From positions 1 through 50,991 of the forward strand of contig NJBO01000015.1 of NCBI GenBank assembly GCA_005223075.1: a DNA stretch of 50,991 bases, written 5' to 3'. The position numbers were made by a program, and so were the translations under genes. The notes under the pieces were generated by a model. That model had not been told where the DNA came from. It was given only the letters and a program-made list of their open reading frames with translations, and searched no databases. This stretch comes from a candidate division TA06 bacterium B3_TA06 (GTDB lineage: Bacteria; Hydrothermota; Tepidihabitantia; B3-TA06). Of the stretch, positions 17,015 through 24,845 are shown piece by piece. The first letter of the stretch is position 1. Each line of letters opens with the position of its first letter.

Positions 17015-17329
17015 TTATCTCTGGAACGGTGCTGCGTAGACGTGGTAGCGCTTACCTTGTATGGTTAGATACTGATAAGCGTTGACGGTTTCATCGTCCA
17101 GAAAGATTTCGCCGTCAGGATTCTCTACCGAATGGATGTCCCCGCCTTGTTCGGGCGTGAAGATAAGATGGATGCACATAGCACTATCACCAACTTGCAC
17201 CTTCAGCGCCGTATGTATGTTGCCGCTCGGCGAGATGTCGATGGGCAGCATGGTGATTGCGCCTTTGCCTTCGGTTCTTCCTCGTAAGACGAGCGGCTCA
17301 ATGCTTGCACAGAGTTGCTTTTGGCTCAT
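17015..17329 (-). CDS. Unrecognised 104-residue beta-rich protein
   Basis: MSQKQLCASIEPLVLRGRTEGKGAITMLPIDISPSGNIHTALKVQVGD, then IHLIFTPEQGGDIHSVENPDGEIFLDDETVNAYQYLTIQGKRYHVY. A run of beta strands with a final small sheet. AGGAGG upstream of the ATG; overlaps the upstream gene by four bases. No family recognised. Confidence 0.52.
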   Translation of the reverse strand: MSQKQLCASIEPLVLRGRTEGKGAITMLPIDISPSGNIHTALKVQVGDSAMCIHLIFTPEQGGDIHSVENPDGEIFLDDETVNAYQYLTIQGKRYHVYAAPFQR

Positions 17330-17637
17330 AACGTGTCCTCCTGGTTAAGCTTGGTGCGTATTTCGGCCAGGGTATTGCGGAGTCGTTCGAGTTCGGTTTC
17401 TTTCAGGGCTATCTGTCTTTGCGTTTCCGCCTCTTCCGGTTCATCGTCCAACTCCTCTTTGCGCTCTCTGAGTTTCCGTATCATTTCCATTGCGTCTTTG
17501 TGTTTTCTCAAGAGAACATATAGCACCTTGGCATCTTCTACTTCCTCTGACTCCAGATGCTGCATTTCATGTGTCAGTTTTGCAAGCATGAGATCATTCC
17601 CCAGCTCGTCCACTGCTTTTGCTAAACTTTTAAGCAT
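17326..17637 (-). CDS. 103-residue coiled-coil protein
   Basis: From the ATG at 17637, almost entirely heptad-patterned helix: MLKSLAKAVDELGNDLMLAKLTHEMQHLES, then RKLRERKEELDDEPEEAETQRQIALKETELERLRNTLAEIR. Likely a two-helix coiled coil that dimerises. Overlaps the preceding gene by 8 bp and the following one by 4 bp. No specific family. Confidence 0.55.
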   Translation of the reverse strand: MLKSLAKAVDELGNDLMLAKLTHEMQHLESEEVEDAKVLYVLLRKHKDAMEMIRKLRERKEELDDEPEEAETQRQIALKETELERLRNTLAEIRTKLNQEDTL

Positions 17638-18040
17638 GGCTGTCATCCTTCTGATCTGCCACGATACTATCGAATGTAATCTCATACCATTCTTTGCCCG
17701 TAGCCCCGCAGTCAGGACAGGTAAAGCGGTAGTAGATGTGTTCTCCTTCCATAATAGCCTTGCCGTCGTATTCCAGCCGACCAAGCCTGTTGCATACTGG
17801 GCACTTGCCAGGTTCCGGATACTTGTTTTCCTCGGGTTCGGGAAGGGGATTATCCTCATGGAACTTCTCCAAACCTATCTCTTCAGCTTCACTCTTGGAA
17901 AGCATCCTTACATCGCCATACCCTTCATCGTGAGTCCAGAGTGGGTCTTCTTGCTCTATTACTTTCAGAGCGTCTTCTTTGCTTTCTGCGGCAACGTAAT
18001 GGAATGACCGTTCTGTAATGCAAAATATCTTCTTAGCCAT
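17630..18040 (-). CDS. DpnD/PcfM-like module plus zinc ribbon
   Basis: 136 residues from the ATG at 18040. N-terminal MAKKIFCITERSFHYVAAESKEDALKVIEQ is the shared strand-strand-(AeSkedA)-helix module. The C-terminal half has KCPVCNRLG and FTCPDCGATG, a standard two-CxxC zinc ribbon with a beta hairpin between (YDGKAIMEGEHIYYR). A small nucleic-acid-binding or adaptor protein is plausible. Confidence 0.6.
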   Translation of the reverse strand: MAKKIFCITERSFHYVAAESKEDALKVIEQEDPLWTHDEGYGDVRMLSKSEAEEIGLEKFHEDNPLPEPEENKYPEPGKCPVCNRLGRLEYDGKAIMEGEHIYYRFTCPDCGATGKEWYEITFDSIVADQKDDSHA

Positions 18041-18050
18041 CTTTGGCCTC

Positions 18051-18623
18051 CTAGTCAGGAGTTCCTTCCTCGACGTGTTTCTTTCGAGAAAACTCTTCTT
18101 CCAGCTTAGCAATCTCTACAGGACTATCACATCTTCGATAGGCACGAGTCAGATCTTTAGCCGCGTTAACAGCAGCTTCAGCTTGCTTGCAGAGAGAGGT
18201 GTATACGCTCCAATAATTGGAGTCGGCTTCATGTTTCTGTGGTAGTGCGCCGCAATGTTCTTTAACCAACTGAGAGAAATCAGGATAACCATCACGTTCG
18301 TCGAGTATCAGTTCATCCATTAGTTTGTTGAATTCTGTGACTGCGGCATTCAAGCCGTGCCATGCTTTTCTTCGTTCATCACCTAACTCCTTTGCTATCG
18401 CTACCAGGTCGTCACCGTAATAGGTGTTGCCCTGATCATCCTCAGCGGTCCATGTTTCCACGTCCTGGACGTGCGAGAACTCAAGGTTCTCATCGATAAG
18501 CTCGGCATCCGGGTCAAGGACCAATCCTCTTGAGTATAGTCTCATGACTTCCTTAAGTGAGGAAGCCTCTATCTGGATAGCCCTAGTCCATACTTCGCTG
18601 ACCATTAACGTAAACTTAGGCAT
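18051..18623 (-). CDS. 190-residue protein with DpnD/PcfM-like N-terminus
   Basis: From the ATG at 18623 (AAAGGAGGG upstream). Residues 1-55 (MPKFTLMVSEVWTRAIQIEASSLKEVMRLYSRG) match the start of the next-upstream 68-residue protein, so the two arose by duplication. The remainder is helical and acidic (ERRKAWHGLNAAVTEFNKLMDELILDERDG, EAAVNAAKDLTRAYRRC). Its 5' end overlaps the upstream gene by 8 bp. Confidence 0.57.
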   Translation of the reverse strand: MPKFTLMVSEVWTRAIQIEASSLKEVMRLYSRGLVLDPDAELIDENLEFSHVQDVETWTAEDDQGNTYYGDDLVAIAKELGDERRKAWHGLNAAVTEFNKLMDELILDERDGYPDFSQLVKEHCGALPQKHEADSNYWSVYTSLCKQAEAAVNAAKDLTRAYRRCDSPVEIAKLEEEFSRKKHVEEGTPD

Positions 18624-18822
18624 CGCTAATTCCCTCCTTTGAGACAACAGCCGGGCTGCTCAGATTGCGTGAGAAATCAAACTCCTGGACCGGTTCGGGG
18701 TCTATCTTGAGCTTCCCGTTATTCCAGGCCTTGTATTTCTGCAGGGCTCCCTGTGGAGTAGCAGCCTCGATCTCAACATCCCTGACCCAAACTTCTGTCG
18801 TTCTTATTGTGAACGTGGGCAT
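18616..18822 (-). CDS. 68-residue DpnD/PcfM-like protein
   Basis: MPTFTIRTTEVWVRDVEIEAATPQGALQKYKAWNNG then KLKIDPEPVQEFDF. This is nearly a stand-alone version of the module: strand, strand, A.tpqgAl helix, then a D/E-rich strand, as in DpnD/PcfM-type proteins (PF14207 as I recall it). Role of that family is unknown; PcfM is encoded on a conjugative plasmid. Confidence 0.6.
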   Translation of the reverse strand: MPTFTIRTTEVWVRDVEIEAATPQGALQKYKAWNNGKLKIDPEPVQEFDFSRNLSSPAVVSKEGISDA

Positions 18823-19088
18823 TATTCCTCCTTCGATGTTGCATCGCCTGTTGGTTGCTCCTCGGGGTCCATGTGTATCAATAGCCAGTGGTCTCGAGAG
18901 GTAACGAGCTCGACCCAGACATCTGCTTCGCCACCAAAGTCGTAGTCATCGGGAGTGCAGTCAGCGTCTTCTATGCCTAATCTTGTGGCTTCCCCTTGTG
19001 CAGATGGGAAAAGCAGAACGACACCTGGCGCATCCAGGTATTCAAGGAGAATGGTCACGTGCTCCTCTTTGACAAACTTGATCTTCAT
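18822..19088 (-). CDS. 88-residue acidic protein, unrecognised
   Basis: MKIKFVKEEHVTILLEYLDAPGVVLLFPSAQGEATRLGIEDADCTPDDYDFGGEADVWVELVTSRDHWLLIHMD. The ATG at 19088 is preferred over 19094 because of its better distance from AAGGAG. Mixed alpha/beta and acidic. Tightly coupled to the upstream stop. Confidence 0.52.
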   Translation of the reverse strand: MKIKFVKEEHVTILLEYLDAPGVVLLFPSAQGEATRLGIEDADCTPDDYDFGGEADVWVELVTSRDHWLLIHMDPEEQPTGDATSKEE

Positions 19089-19090
19089 CG

Positions 19091-19549
19091 TCATGTCTCC
19101 TTGATGGCGATGCCGTGCTTGGCCAAAAGCTCTTTGGCCTCTCCGATGTCCGCAGCACGCTGGGATGCTTGAGCTTTTTCAAGCAGATCGTCTATGTAAG
19201 GTGTTGCAGCCTCTATCATGGCTTGGTTGATGTCTGCGTATTCGTTCCCGTTCTTGTCGGCTGCCCAGTAAGTCATTCTGTATTCAATGGAAGGTGGAAC
19301 TCCATCTATCGGGTCACTGTTGCGTGTATCAAACTGGCTGAGGAACTTTGCTATCCGATCGCCGCTCTTGAAGTAGGTGGCATAGAAACCCTCTCGACTG
19401 AAATGAGCGATAAACGAACAGTGCAGGGTTAGATGTTTGTATAGACGTTCGGTGAAGTCCCCCCAACGCAGACCGTTGACAAGAAACCGCTTCCATGCCT
19501 TAAGCACAAGCTCCTTATCCTTAGCTGTCATGAACTGGGTGTCTTTCAT
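19091..19549 (-). CDS. 152-residue helical protein, unrecognised
   Basis: Starts at 19549 behind AAGGAGGATATC. MKDTQFMTAKDKELVLKAWKRFLVNGLRWGDFTERLYKHLTLHCSFIAHFSREGFYATYF, then a helical acidic end (EAKELLAKHGIAIKET). The N-terminal half has the pattern of a small helical domain acting on or near nucleic acid, but this is not specific enough to name. Confidence 0.52.
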   Translation of the reverse strand: MKDTQFMTAKDKELVLKAWKRFLVNGLRWGDFTERLYKHLTLHCSFIAHFSREGFYATYFKSGDRIAKFLSQFDTRNSDPIDGVPPSIEYRMTYWAADKNGNEYADINQAMIEAATPYIDDLLEKAQASQRAADIGEAKELLAKHGIAIKET

Positions 19550-19560
19550 GATATCCTCCT

Positions 19561-20100
19561 TCAGATTGAGCACAATATCGGGCTGTCTGCTTCGATGGCC
19601 ATCCGCAGGAACCTGATAAACCGTTTGCGTTTCTCGACAAAGTAGTCAAGCCAATCTTTGAATTCTTCGTCCGGGGATTTACCGTTATCGCCCAACTTGA
19701 TCTTCCGGGCCTCAAGATGACGTTTGACCCTTGCTGCGGTCACCGGTATGGATTCGATCTTGTCCAGAATGATTCGAGCATGCTGAGGATGCAAAAGCCC
19801 TTTACCGTCAAGGAAGCCCCCGAGCCAATCCCAGTAACTCAAATTTAAAACCCAGAGGAGGTTGCTTGAATTGTAGCTGTCCCTGAAGTATCCGTTCTCA
19901 ACACAGAACATATTGTCGTAGATACGCATGTAGGCATCCAGCAAGGCTTTCTCTCGTCTCTCGTAGCGTTTCGTTACGTCATCTGGGGTGTCGTCGGGCA
20001 GGTTTCTCATGTTTTCACGCACCTGGTCAAGCTTCTTACCGACCACATCGATGCGCGGGTCTTGCTTGAAGACCTTATCCACGTAGAGATCAGCACCCAT
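19561..20100 (-). CDS. 179-residue MGADLY-type protein, function unknown
   Basis: Begins MGADLYVDKVFKQDPRIDVVGKKLDQVRENMRN and is helical throughout, with a Trp-rich core (NLLWVLNLSYWDWLGGFLDGKGLLHPQ). The MGADLY start is one I associate, from memory, with hypothetical proteins on phages and plasmids. No domain with a known activity is visible. Confidence 0.55.
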   Translation of the reverse strand: MGADLYVDKVFKQDPRIDVVGKKLDQVRENMRNLPDDTPDDVTKRYERREKALLDAYMRIYDNMFCVENGYFRDSYNSSNLLWVLNLSYWDWLGGFLDGKGLLHPQHARIILDKIESIPVTAARVKRHLEARKIKLGDNGKSPDEEFKDWLDYFVEKRKRFIRFLRMAIEADSPILCSI

Positions 20101-20130
20101 TGTGACCTCCTTTGTTTTTTTGAGGGGGAT

Positions 20131-20358
20131 TTACTTCGTTGTGACGAATTGATCTTTCTTCACCCTGGTCTCGAAATATAACCGAACACATGATCCAGGA
20201 TCCAGGTTGTAAAGACCTGAAGGACCGATAAATGCCAAGACGAAACCTTGGTAGAAGCCGTCGTCATTTAGCACCGGCTCGTCGCCACCGTAGATGAAAC
20301 AGTCTCCATTGATATGAGCTGCAACGTAAATGTCAGTGGATGTGATGGTTCTTTTCAC
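20131..20358 (-). CDS. 75-residue beta-rich protein with GTG start
   Basis: GTG at 20358 follows GGAGGATAAC and lies one base after the upstream stop; an in-frame ATG at 20382 would overlap the neighbour and has no site. MKRTITSTDIYVAAHINGDCFIYGG then YQGFVLAFIGPSGLYNLDPGSCVRLYFETRVKKDQF. Beta-rich, soluble, unrecognised. Confidence 0.5.
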   Translation of the reverse strand: MKRTITSTDIYVAAHINGDCFIYGGDEPVLNDDGFYQGFVLAFIGPSGLYNLDPGSCVRLYFETRVKKDQFVTTK

Positions 20359-20359
20359 G

Positions 20360-20686
20360 TTATCCTCCGGGTATATCTTCACGCTTGTGCACCCTGGTTC
20401 TGGTGATGATGGTCTCTACCTCTATCTCTTCGGGCAGGGTAAGCTCGGTTACTCCATCCGGCTTTATCACAAGGGTAAAGGAGAAGCTGCTCTGAGCCTC
20501 TATCTTAACATCCCCCGGATGTTCGGATGACGCTTCTACGTCTACGACACCTGACAGCTTCACGGTTCCGTCATCGAGCATTTCAATCTTCTCCAGGTCG
20601 AAGTGCTTGATCATACCTTCGATAAACGGCGTATCGAAGGCTGTAAAGAGCTCTCCAGCCAATTCTTGCATGTGGATCTCTATCAT
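20360..20686 (-). CDS. 108-residue protein, unrecognised
   Basis: MIEIHMQELAGELFTAFDTPFIEGMIKHFDLEKIEMLDDGTVKLSGVVDVEASS: an N-terminal helix and beta strands with a strongly acidic middle (LTLPEEIEVETIIT). AGGATG ribosome site. Overlaps the upstream gene by four bases. Confidence 0.52.
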   Translation of the reverse strand: MIEIHMQELAGELFTAFDTPFIEGMIKHFDLEKIEMLDDGTVKLSGVVDVEASSEHPGDVKIEAQSSFSFTLVIKPDGVTELTLPEEIEVETIITRTRVHKREDIPGG

Positions 20687-20946
20687 GGTTCATCCTCCAT
20701 CAAATCGGGAAATTCGACCGACTGTTCAAATGGTTCACCGTGAATGATTACGAACTCTCCTTTTCGGGGTATATGCCCGATGCATTCGGCCATGTTGAAA
20801 AACATCCGGTGGTCCCAGTTCACGTATCTTATGCTTCCATCGTCCGTCTTAACCAACATCTGGATTATGGTTCCATGATCAATGACGGATTCCACTTTTC
20901 CGGAGATGACTGACTCCTGTTCTTCTACGACGGTTTGATCATCCAT
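20683..20946 (-). CDS. 87-residue beta-barrel-like acidic protein
   Basis: First good gene of the array, 10 bases after the possible small gene ending at 20956. ISGKVESVIDHGTIIQMLVKTDDGSIRYVNWDHRMF has the strand rhythm of a small OB or SH3-like barrel, followed by IPRKGEFVIIHGEPFEQSVEF. AGGAGGATATC precedes the ATG. The OB idea is a guess from strand pattern only. Confidence 0.52.
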   Translation of the reverse strand: MDDQTVVEEQESVISGKVESVIDHGTIIQMLVKTDDGSIRYVNWDHRMFFNMAECIGHIPRKGEFVIIHGEPFEQSVEFPDLMEDEP

Positions 20947-20955
20947 GATATCCTC

Positions 20956-21129
20956 CTAAGGTCTGTCTTTGGTCAGGAGACGTTTTAGAGAGTCGAGCCC
21001 CAGTTTCACTAGCTTGCTGAGAGTAACTGCTACAATCGCCAGAATGAGCTCTATCAAAAAATCCCGCCAGAAGGCGGGTGTGTCTTTGGTTTCTTTTTCG
21101 GGGATGACGCCTCCTTGTTTATTTCTCAC
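20956..21129 (-). CDS. Possible 57-residue membrane peptide
   Basis: A frame from GTG at 21129 encodes an unremarkable start, then TPAFWRDFLIELILAIVAVTLSKLVKLGLD, a good single membrane helix with an amphipathic tail. The only strong ribosome site (AAGGAGG at about 21111-21117) sits inside this frame and points at an ATC codon four bases later, not at ATG/GTG/TTG. A terminator hairpin lies inside the frame at 21063-21078. It may be a real gene that lost its ATG, or chance. Confidence 0.3.
   Translation of the reverse strand: MRNKQGGVIPEKETKDTPAFWRDFLIELILAIVAVTLSKLVKLGLDSLKRLLTKDRP
21056..21078 (-). terminator. Terminator after the CRISPR array
   Basis: Minus strand: CCCGCC, loop TTCT, GGCGGG, then ATTTTTT. 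It lies about 90 bp past the leader-distal end of the array and ends transcription coming from cas genes, leader and array before the small-gene array. Confidence 0.75.
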
Positions 21130-21164
21130 CCTTTTATACCGCTGAAAAGAGATGTTTTTGAGTT

Positions 21165-22641
21165 AATAAAACCGTCGCCTCCGTGCGGGAGGCGACGATA
21201 TTGAGCACAAGGAACCCTACTGACTCGGTGTTTCAATCCACGCCTCCGTGCGGGAGGCGACCAGGTTGAGGAATTGAGGCCCTGGGGGTCAACAGTTTCA
21301 ATCCACGCCTCCGTGCGGGAGGCGACGAAAGAGACGGCTGTGCTGCGGCTGCCCGAAGGGTTTCAATCCACGCCTCCGTGCGGGAGGCGACGAGGGTAAG
21401 ATACAAGCGGCAATGGCACGGAGTGTTTCAATCCACGCCTCCGTGCGGGAGGCGACGACGGTGGATTCTTTGTTTCGACGGACCTCAAGGTTTCAATCCA
21501 CGCCTCCGTGCGGGAGGCGACGGCGTCAGATTCAAGTATCTATATCCTCCTTGATGTTTCAATCCACGCCTCCGTGCGGGAGGCGACGGGCATTACCCTG
21601 AGAGACGTAGAAAAATACCTTGTTTCAATCCACGCCTCCGTGCGGGAGGCGACCAGTATCTCCAGCACCGGAGCCAGACTCGTAAAGTTTCAATCCACGC
21701 CTCCGTGCGGGAGGCGACCTTGAGTTCCTGGGGCACGTAGTTATCAAGATCAGTTTCAATCCACGCCTCCAAGCAGGAGGCGACCTTATCGGCTATCAAT
21801 CCATAGAAGTTTGCAACGTTTCAATCCACGCCTCCAAACAGGAGGCGACAGGAATTTATTCAGGTTGTGCAGACCCCAATAAGTTTCAATCCACGCCTCT
21901 GCGCGGGAGGCGACTACGGTTGCTTGAATACTTATTATCGGCAACCACGTTTCAATCCACGCCTCCAAGCAGGAGGCGACGATGAAGAGATAAACGAGAT
22001 TCTCTTGAGGGATGTTTCAATCCACGCCTCCGTGCGGGAGGCGACCATGATTCCTCCTTAGTTTCGCGCGATGGTAAATGGTTTCAATCCACGCCTCCGT
22101 GCGGGAGGCGACTATATCGTATTAGCCGTGAAGCCTCATACACAAGGTTTCAATCCACGCCTCCGTGCGGGAGGCGACGATAGACGCACGCCCTGCAGAT
22201 AATACTGTCAAGTTTCAATCCACGCCTCCGTGCGGGAGGCGACATCAGAAGCAAACCTAGAAGCTCTATCCTCAAGGTTTCAATCCACGCCTCCGTGCGG
22301 GAGGCGACGCCTGTAAGGAGGCCATTATGTCAGAACCACTACGGTTTCAATCCACGCCTCCGTGCGGGAGGCGACACTCCGAAGGAAGATATACGTTCCC
22401 CACAAGCTAGTTTCAATCCACGCCTCCGTGCGGGAGGCGACCTGGGGGTATGGGAAGATTCAACTGCACAATGTCGTTTCAATCCACGCCTCCGTGCGGG
22501 AGGCGACCGCGCTTACCATCGAGTTTTACCCGCCTGAACAGGTTTCAATCCACGCCTCCGTGCGGGAGGCGACGGTTGGCTCTATGACCCTTCTGATACT
22601 GATAATACGGTTTCAATCCACGCCTCCGTGCGGGAGGCGAC
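21165..22641 (-). CRISPR. Type I-C CRISPR array: 22 repeats plus one degenerate terminal repeat
   Basis: Repeats are 32 bp; on the minus strand they begin GTCGCCTCCC and end GTGGATTGAAAC, the I-C signature, with stem GCCTCC/GGAGGC. Repeats start at 21230, 21295, 21360, 21425, 21490, 21556, 21622, 21687, 21753, 21818, 21883, 21949, 22014, 22081, 22147, 22212, 22277, 22344, 22410, 22476, 22542 and 22610. Spacers are 33-36 bp. A decayed repeat at 21165-21196 keeps only its stem half, marking the leader-distal end. Four consecutive repeats (21753-21980) have altered loops. Read on the minus strand, leader at the high-coordinate end, next to cas2. Confidence 0.97.
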
Positions 22642-22827
22642 GGCTTTCCTGTAAGTCAGGAATTGTCTTGCTCTTGTTTTACTCCTTGTGCGAGACTCAT
22701 ACTAACAAGCCTCTTTTTGAAGGTGTTTGCATCAAAAAAGGATACTAACACCCCGATATCCAGCACTTGCAGCAACGGCGAAATATCCAGGGGATTCATG
22801 GCAGCTTACCGTTCGCGTAAGGACATT
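22642..22827 (-). promoter_or_regulatory. CRISPR leader
   Basis: 186 bp between cas2 and the first repeat, no gene. It should hold the array promoter and the sequence that guides new-spacer insertion. Four bases from the first repeat lies a perfect inverted repeat TTCCTG-ACTTA-CAGGAA (22646-22662, minus-strand reading), a candidate leader-anchoring site. Confidence 0.75.
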
Positions 22828-23118
22828 TCATACAACGAGAGGTCCTTCAGGGTCATATCCGGGTTTTGCTCCAACATGTTCTACACGGCGTTTCCAGTTT
22901 TTCCCCAAAAAGTAAAACCGCAAGCTATCCTTCTCTGGGTCGATTGTATCGATCAAACACTCACGCAAATCAGCCCATTGAGCTGGATCGATCAGGCATT
23001 CGAACACGGAATTCTGAACCCTTTGCCCAAGGTTTTCACAAGCCTTGGCTACGTGACGGAGCCTCTTGCGTCCTTCAGCTTCTTCAGTGTTAACGTCATA
23101 GGTTACGAGAACCATCAT
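22828..23118 (-). CDS. cas2: CRISPR-associated endoribonuclease/integrase subunit Cas2
   Basis: 96 residues, the usual I-C length. MMVLVTYDVNTEEAEGRKRLRHVAKACENLGQRVQNSVFECLID: ferredoxin-like fold with the VTYDV strand and conserved Asp, then FECLIDPAQW. Cas2 dimers bridge two Cas1 dimers in the spacer-insertion complex. It follows cas1 after three bases and precedes the leader. Confidence 0.95.
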   Translation of the reverse strand: MMVLVTYDVNTEEAEGRKRLRHVAKACENLGQRVQNSVFECLIDPAQWADLRECLIDTIDPEKDSLRFYFLGKNWKRRVEHVGAKPGYDPEGPLVV

Positions 23119-23121
23119 AAT

Positions 23122-24153
23122 TCATCTCCAGATAAATGGCGGATAGCCGTCTAAATCCCCACGCAGGAATCGAGCCATAAGCAAAGCCTGCACATAGGGA
23201 AGTAAACCAACGGCAACTTTCTCACCAATGAAGGGGTGCTGTATCTCTTCGGTCTTTCGTTTCTGGTAAGCGACCAGAACTTCTTTACGTGTCTTGTTAT
23301 CCATGAGCACTGCTCCAGTTTCTGTTCGTTTGAATCCTTTACCTTTTACCTGCTGACGGTTAACTAGAGAGAGAGCGACCCGGTCGGCCAGAATTGGCCG
23401 GAATTCCTCCATGAGGTCAAGAGCTAGACCTGGACGTCCTGGTCTATCTCTGTGTAAAAAACCTACTGCTGGATCGAGTCCGACGGATTCAAGAGCGTAG
23501 GTTACATCGTGAGCCAAAATAGCGTAAAGAAAGGATAATAAAGCGTTCATTGGGTCGAGTGGTGGGCGTTTACTGCGGTCTCGAAAGTAAAAGTGGTCTT
23601 TTTGAGCCAGGATCAAGTGTTCGAAGACGTTGAAGTATATGCGGGCAGCTTCACCTTCTCTGCCTCTTACGACGTCCAATGCAATTGATTCCTGAAGTGT
23701 AATAAGTAATCGAGCCAGGCTCCCAGCTGCTTTCTTAAGTGCAGAGGCATTGGGATTCGAGGGATGATCCCGAAGCGTCCTTTGTAGAACAGTTCGGCAA
23801 TTGGATATCTTGGCAAGGACGACTGATCTTGCTATATCGGAAGACGATTGAGGATCATCAGCTCGGCGATACTGTTCACGTCTCAGGAGAACATTGCCGG
23901 ATACAGGCCCATGCATACGAGCTAGAAATTTGCCGTATTCACTGTGGAAGGAGATAAGAACTCCTCGTTCGCCGCAAAGACCCATCAAAGGGGGACTGCA
24001 CGAAACCCGACCGAAGCATACTATTCCACTCAGGGTGTGTATGGGGACCTGAAGCTTGGTCTCGTGGTCAGCCCGGACTACGACGGTTTCGCCTTCGCGA
24101 CAGAGATACGCGCCCTGTGTGGTTACGAAGAGAGTATTGAGAAGTCGTTTCAT
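23122..24153 (-). CDS. cas1: CRISPR-associated integrase Cas1
   Basis: 343 residues. N-terminal beta domain (MKRLLNTLFVTTQGAYLCREGETVVV) and helical catalytic domain with the metal residues Glu in GEAARIYFNVFEH, His in AVGFLHRDRPGRPGLALDLMEEFRP and Asp just after it. Inserts protospacers at the leader end. The start codon overlaps the cas4 stop as ATGA and GAGGAA precedes it. Confidence 0.96.
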   Translation of the reverse strand: MKRLLNTLFVTTQGAYLCREGETVVVRADHETKLQVPIHTLSGIVCFGRVSCSPPLMGLCGERGVLISFHSEYGKFLARMHGPVSGNVLLRREQYRRADDPQSSSDIARSVVLAKISNCRTVLQRTLRDHPSNPNASALKKAAGSLARLLITLQESIALDVVRGREGEAARIYFNVFEHLILAQKDHFYFRDRSKRPPLDPMNALLSFLYAILAHDVTYALESVGLDPAVGFLHRDRPGRPGLALDLMEEFRPILADRVALSLVNRQQVKGKGFKRTETGAVLMDNKTRKEVLVAYQKRKTEEIQHPFIGEKVAVGLLPYVQALLMARFLRGDLDGYPPFIWR

Positions 24154-24833
24154 GATTCCTCACCGGAATCTGATTCGACTATACGATTGAGGTATCTCAT
24201 GACGTTTCGTTTCACTCCTGTTGTCTTTGGCATACAGAGGTCACGCATGGAACACTTGTTACACTTCTTTTCGTAACGTGCACGGGGTGTTTCTCCTTTA
24301 CGACATAGGTCGTGCAGACTTCTTGCAGCTTCTTCGGTTTCCCTGCGTAAGTTATCATCAAAGGCTACTTTCAACCTTCTGGCGGTCTTGCCGTAATACA
24401 ATGCACCTGACGATATGTTGACGCTGAGCATCTCCTCAAGGCATAATGCCTGGGCACAGAGTTGAACCTCGTATTCTCTTTCATGTCTGAGTCTTCCGCG
24501 CTTATACTCCACTGGAAATGGTCTCCAAAAGCCAGATACTCCTTCAATCCTGGTTCCATTTTGCATATCTTCGCGTAAGCGATGGAATTCGACGACGTCG
24601 GCTTTCCCTGTAAGCCCGAGCCTGAGAGATCTTAGGTATAGTCCGCGAACAATTCTCAAAACCCCGCGAACCTCGCTATCACTAAGATGTGCACGATCAT
24701 GGAGATGGTGTCCTTCTGCCGTATATAGATTCTCGTTCCAGAGACCTTCGACGTATATGAGCGCCGCCCTGCGTTCACAGTAAAGAAGTTGTGAAAGTGC
24801 AGATATTGGTAAGAGATCTTCCTCTTCAAACAT
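24150..24833 (-). CDS. cas4: Cas4 RecB-like nuclease
   Basis: 227 residues. Iron-sulfur cysteines: one near the N-terminus (LLYCERRAALIY) and three near the end (KKCNKCSMRDLCMPK). RecB-type nuclease motifs in between: GLTGKADVVEF, FPVEYKRGRLRHEREYEVQLCAQALCLEE. Cas4 trims prespacers and secures PAM-correct insertion in I-C systems. Only a weak ribosome site; placed 12 bp after cas7. Confidence 0.95.
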   Translation of the reverse strand: MFEEEDLLPISALSQLLYCERRAALIYVEGLWNENLYTAEGHHLHDRAHLSDSEVRGVLRIVRGLYLRSLRLGLTGKADVVEFHRLREDMQNGTRIEGVSGFWRPFPVEYKRGRLRHEREYEVQLCAQALCLEEMLSVNISSGALYYGKTARRLKVAFDDNLRRETEEAARSLHDLCRKGETPRARYEKKCNKCSMRDLCMPKTTGVKRNVMRYLNRIVESDSGEES

Positions 24834-24845
24834 GGTCGCCAGCCT

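Noticed and set aside
21197-22609. Self-targeting spacers
   Set aside because: I compared spacers with the window by eye and found only short matches to ribosome-site sequences.
21413-22748. Long repetitive frames reading SIHASVREAT across the array
   Set aside because: They are translations of CRISPR repeats and spacers, not proteins.
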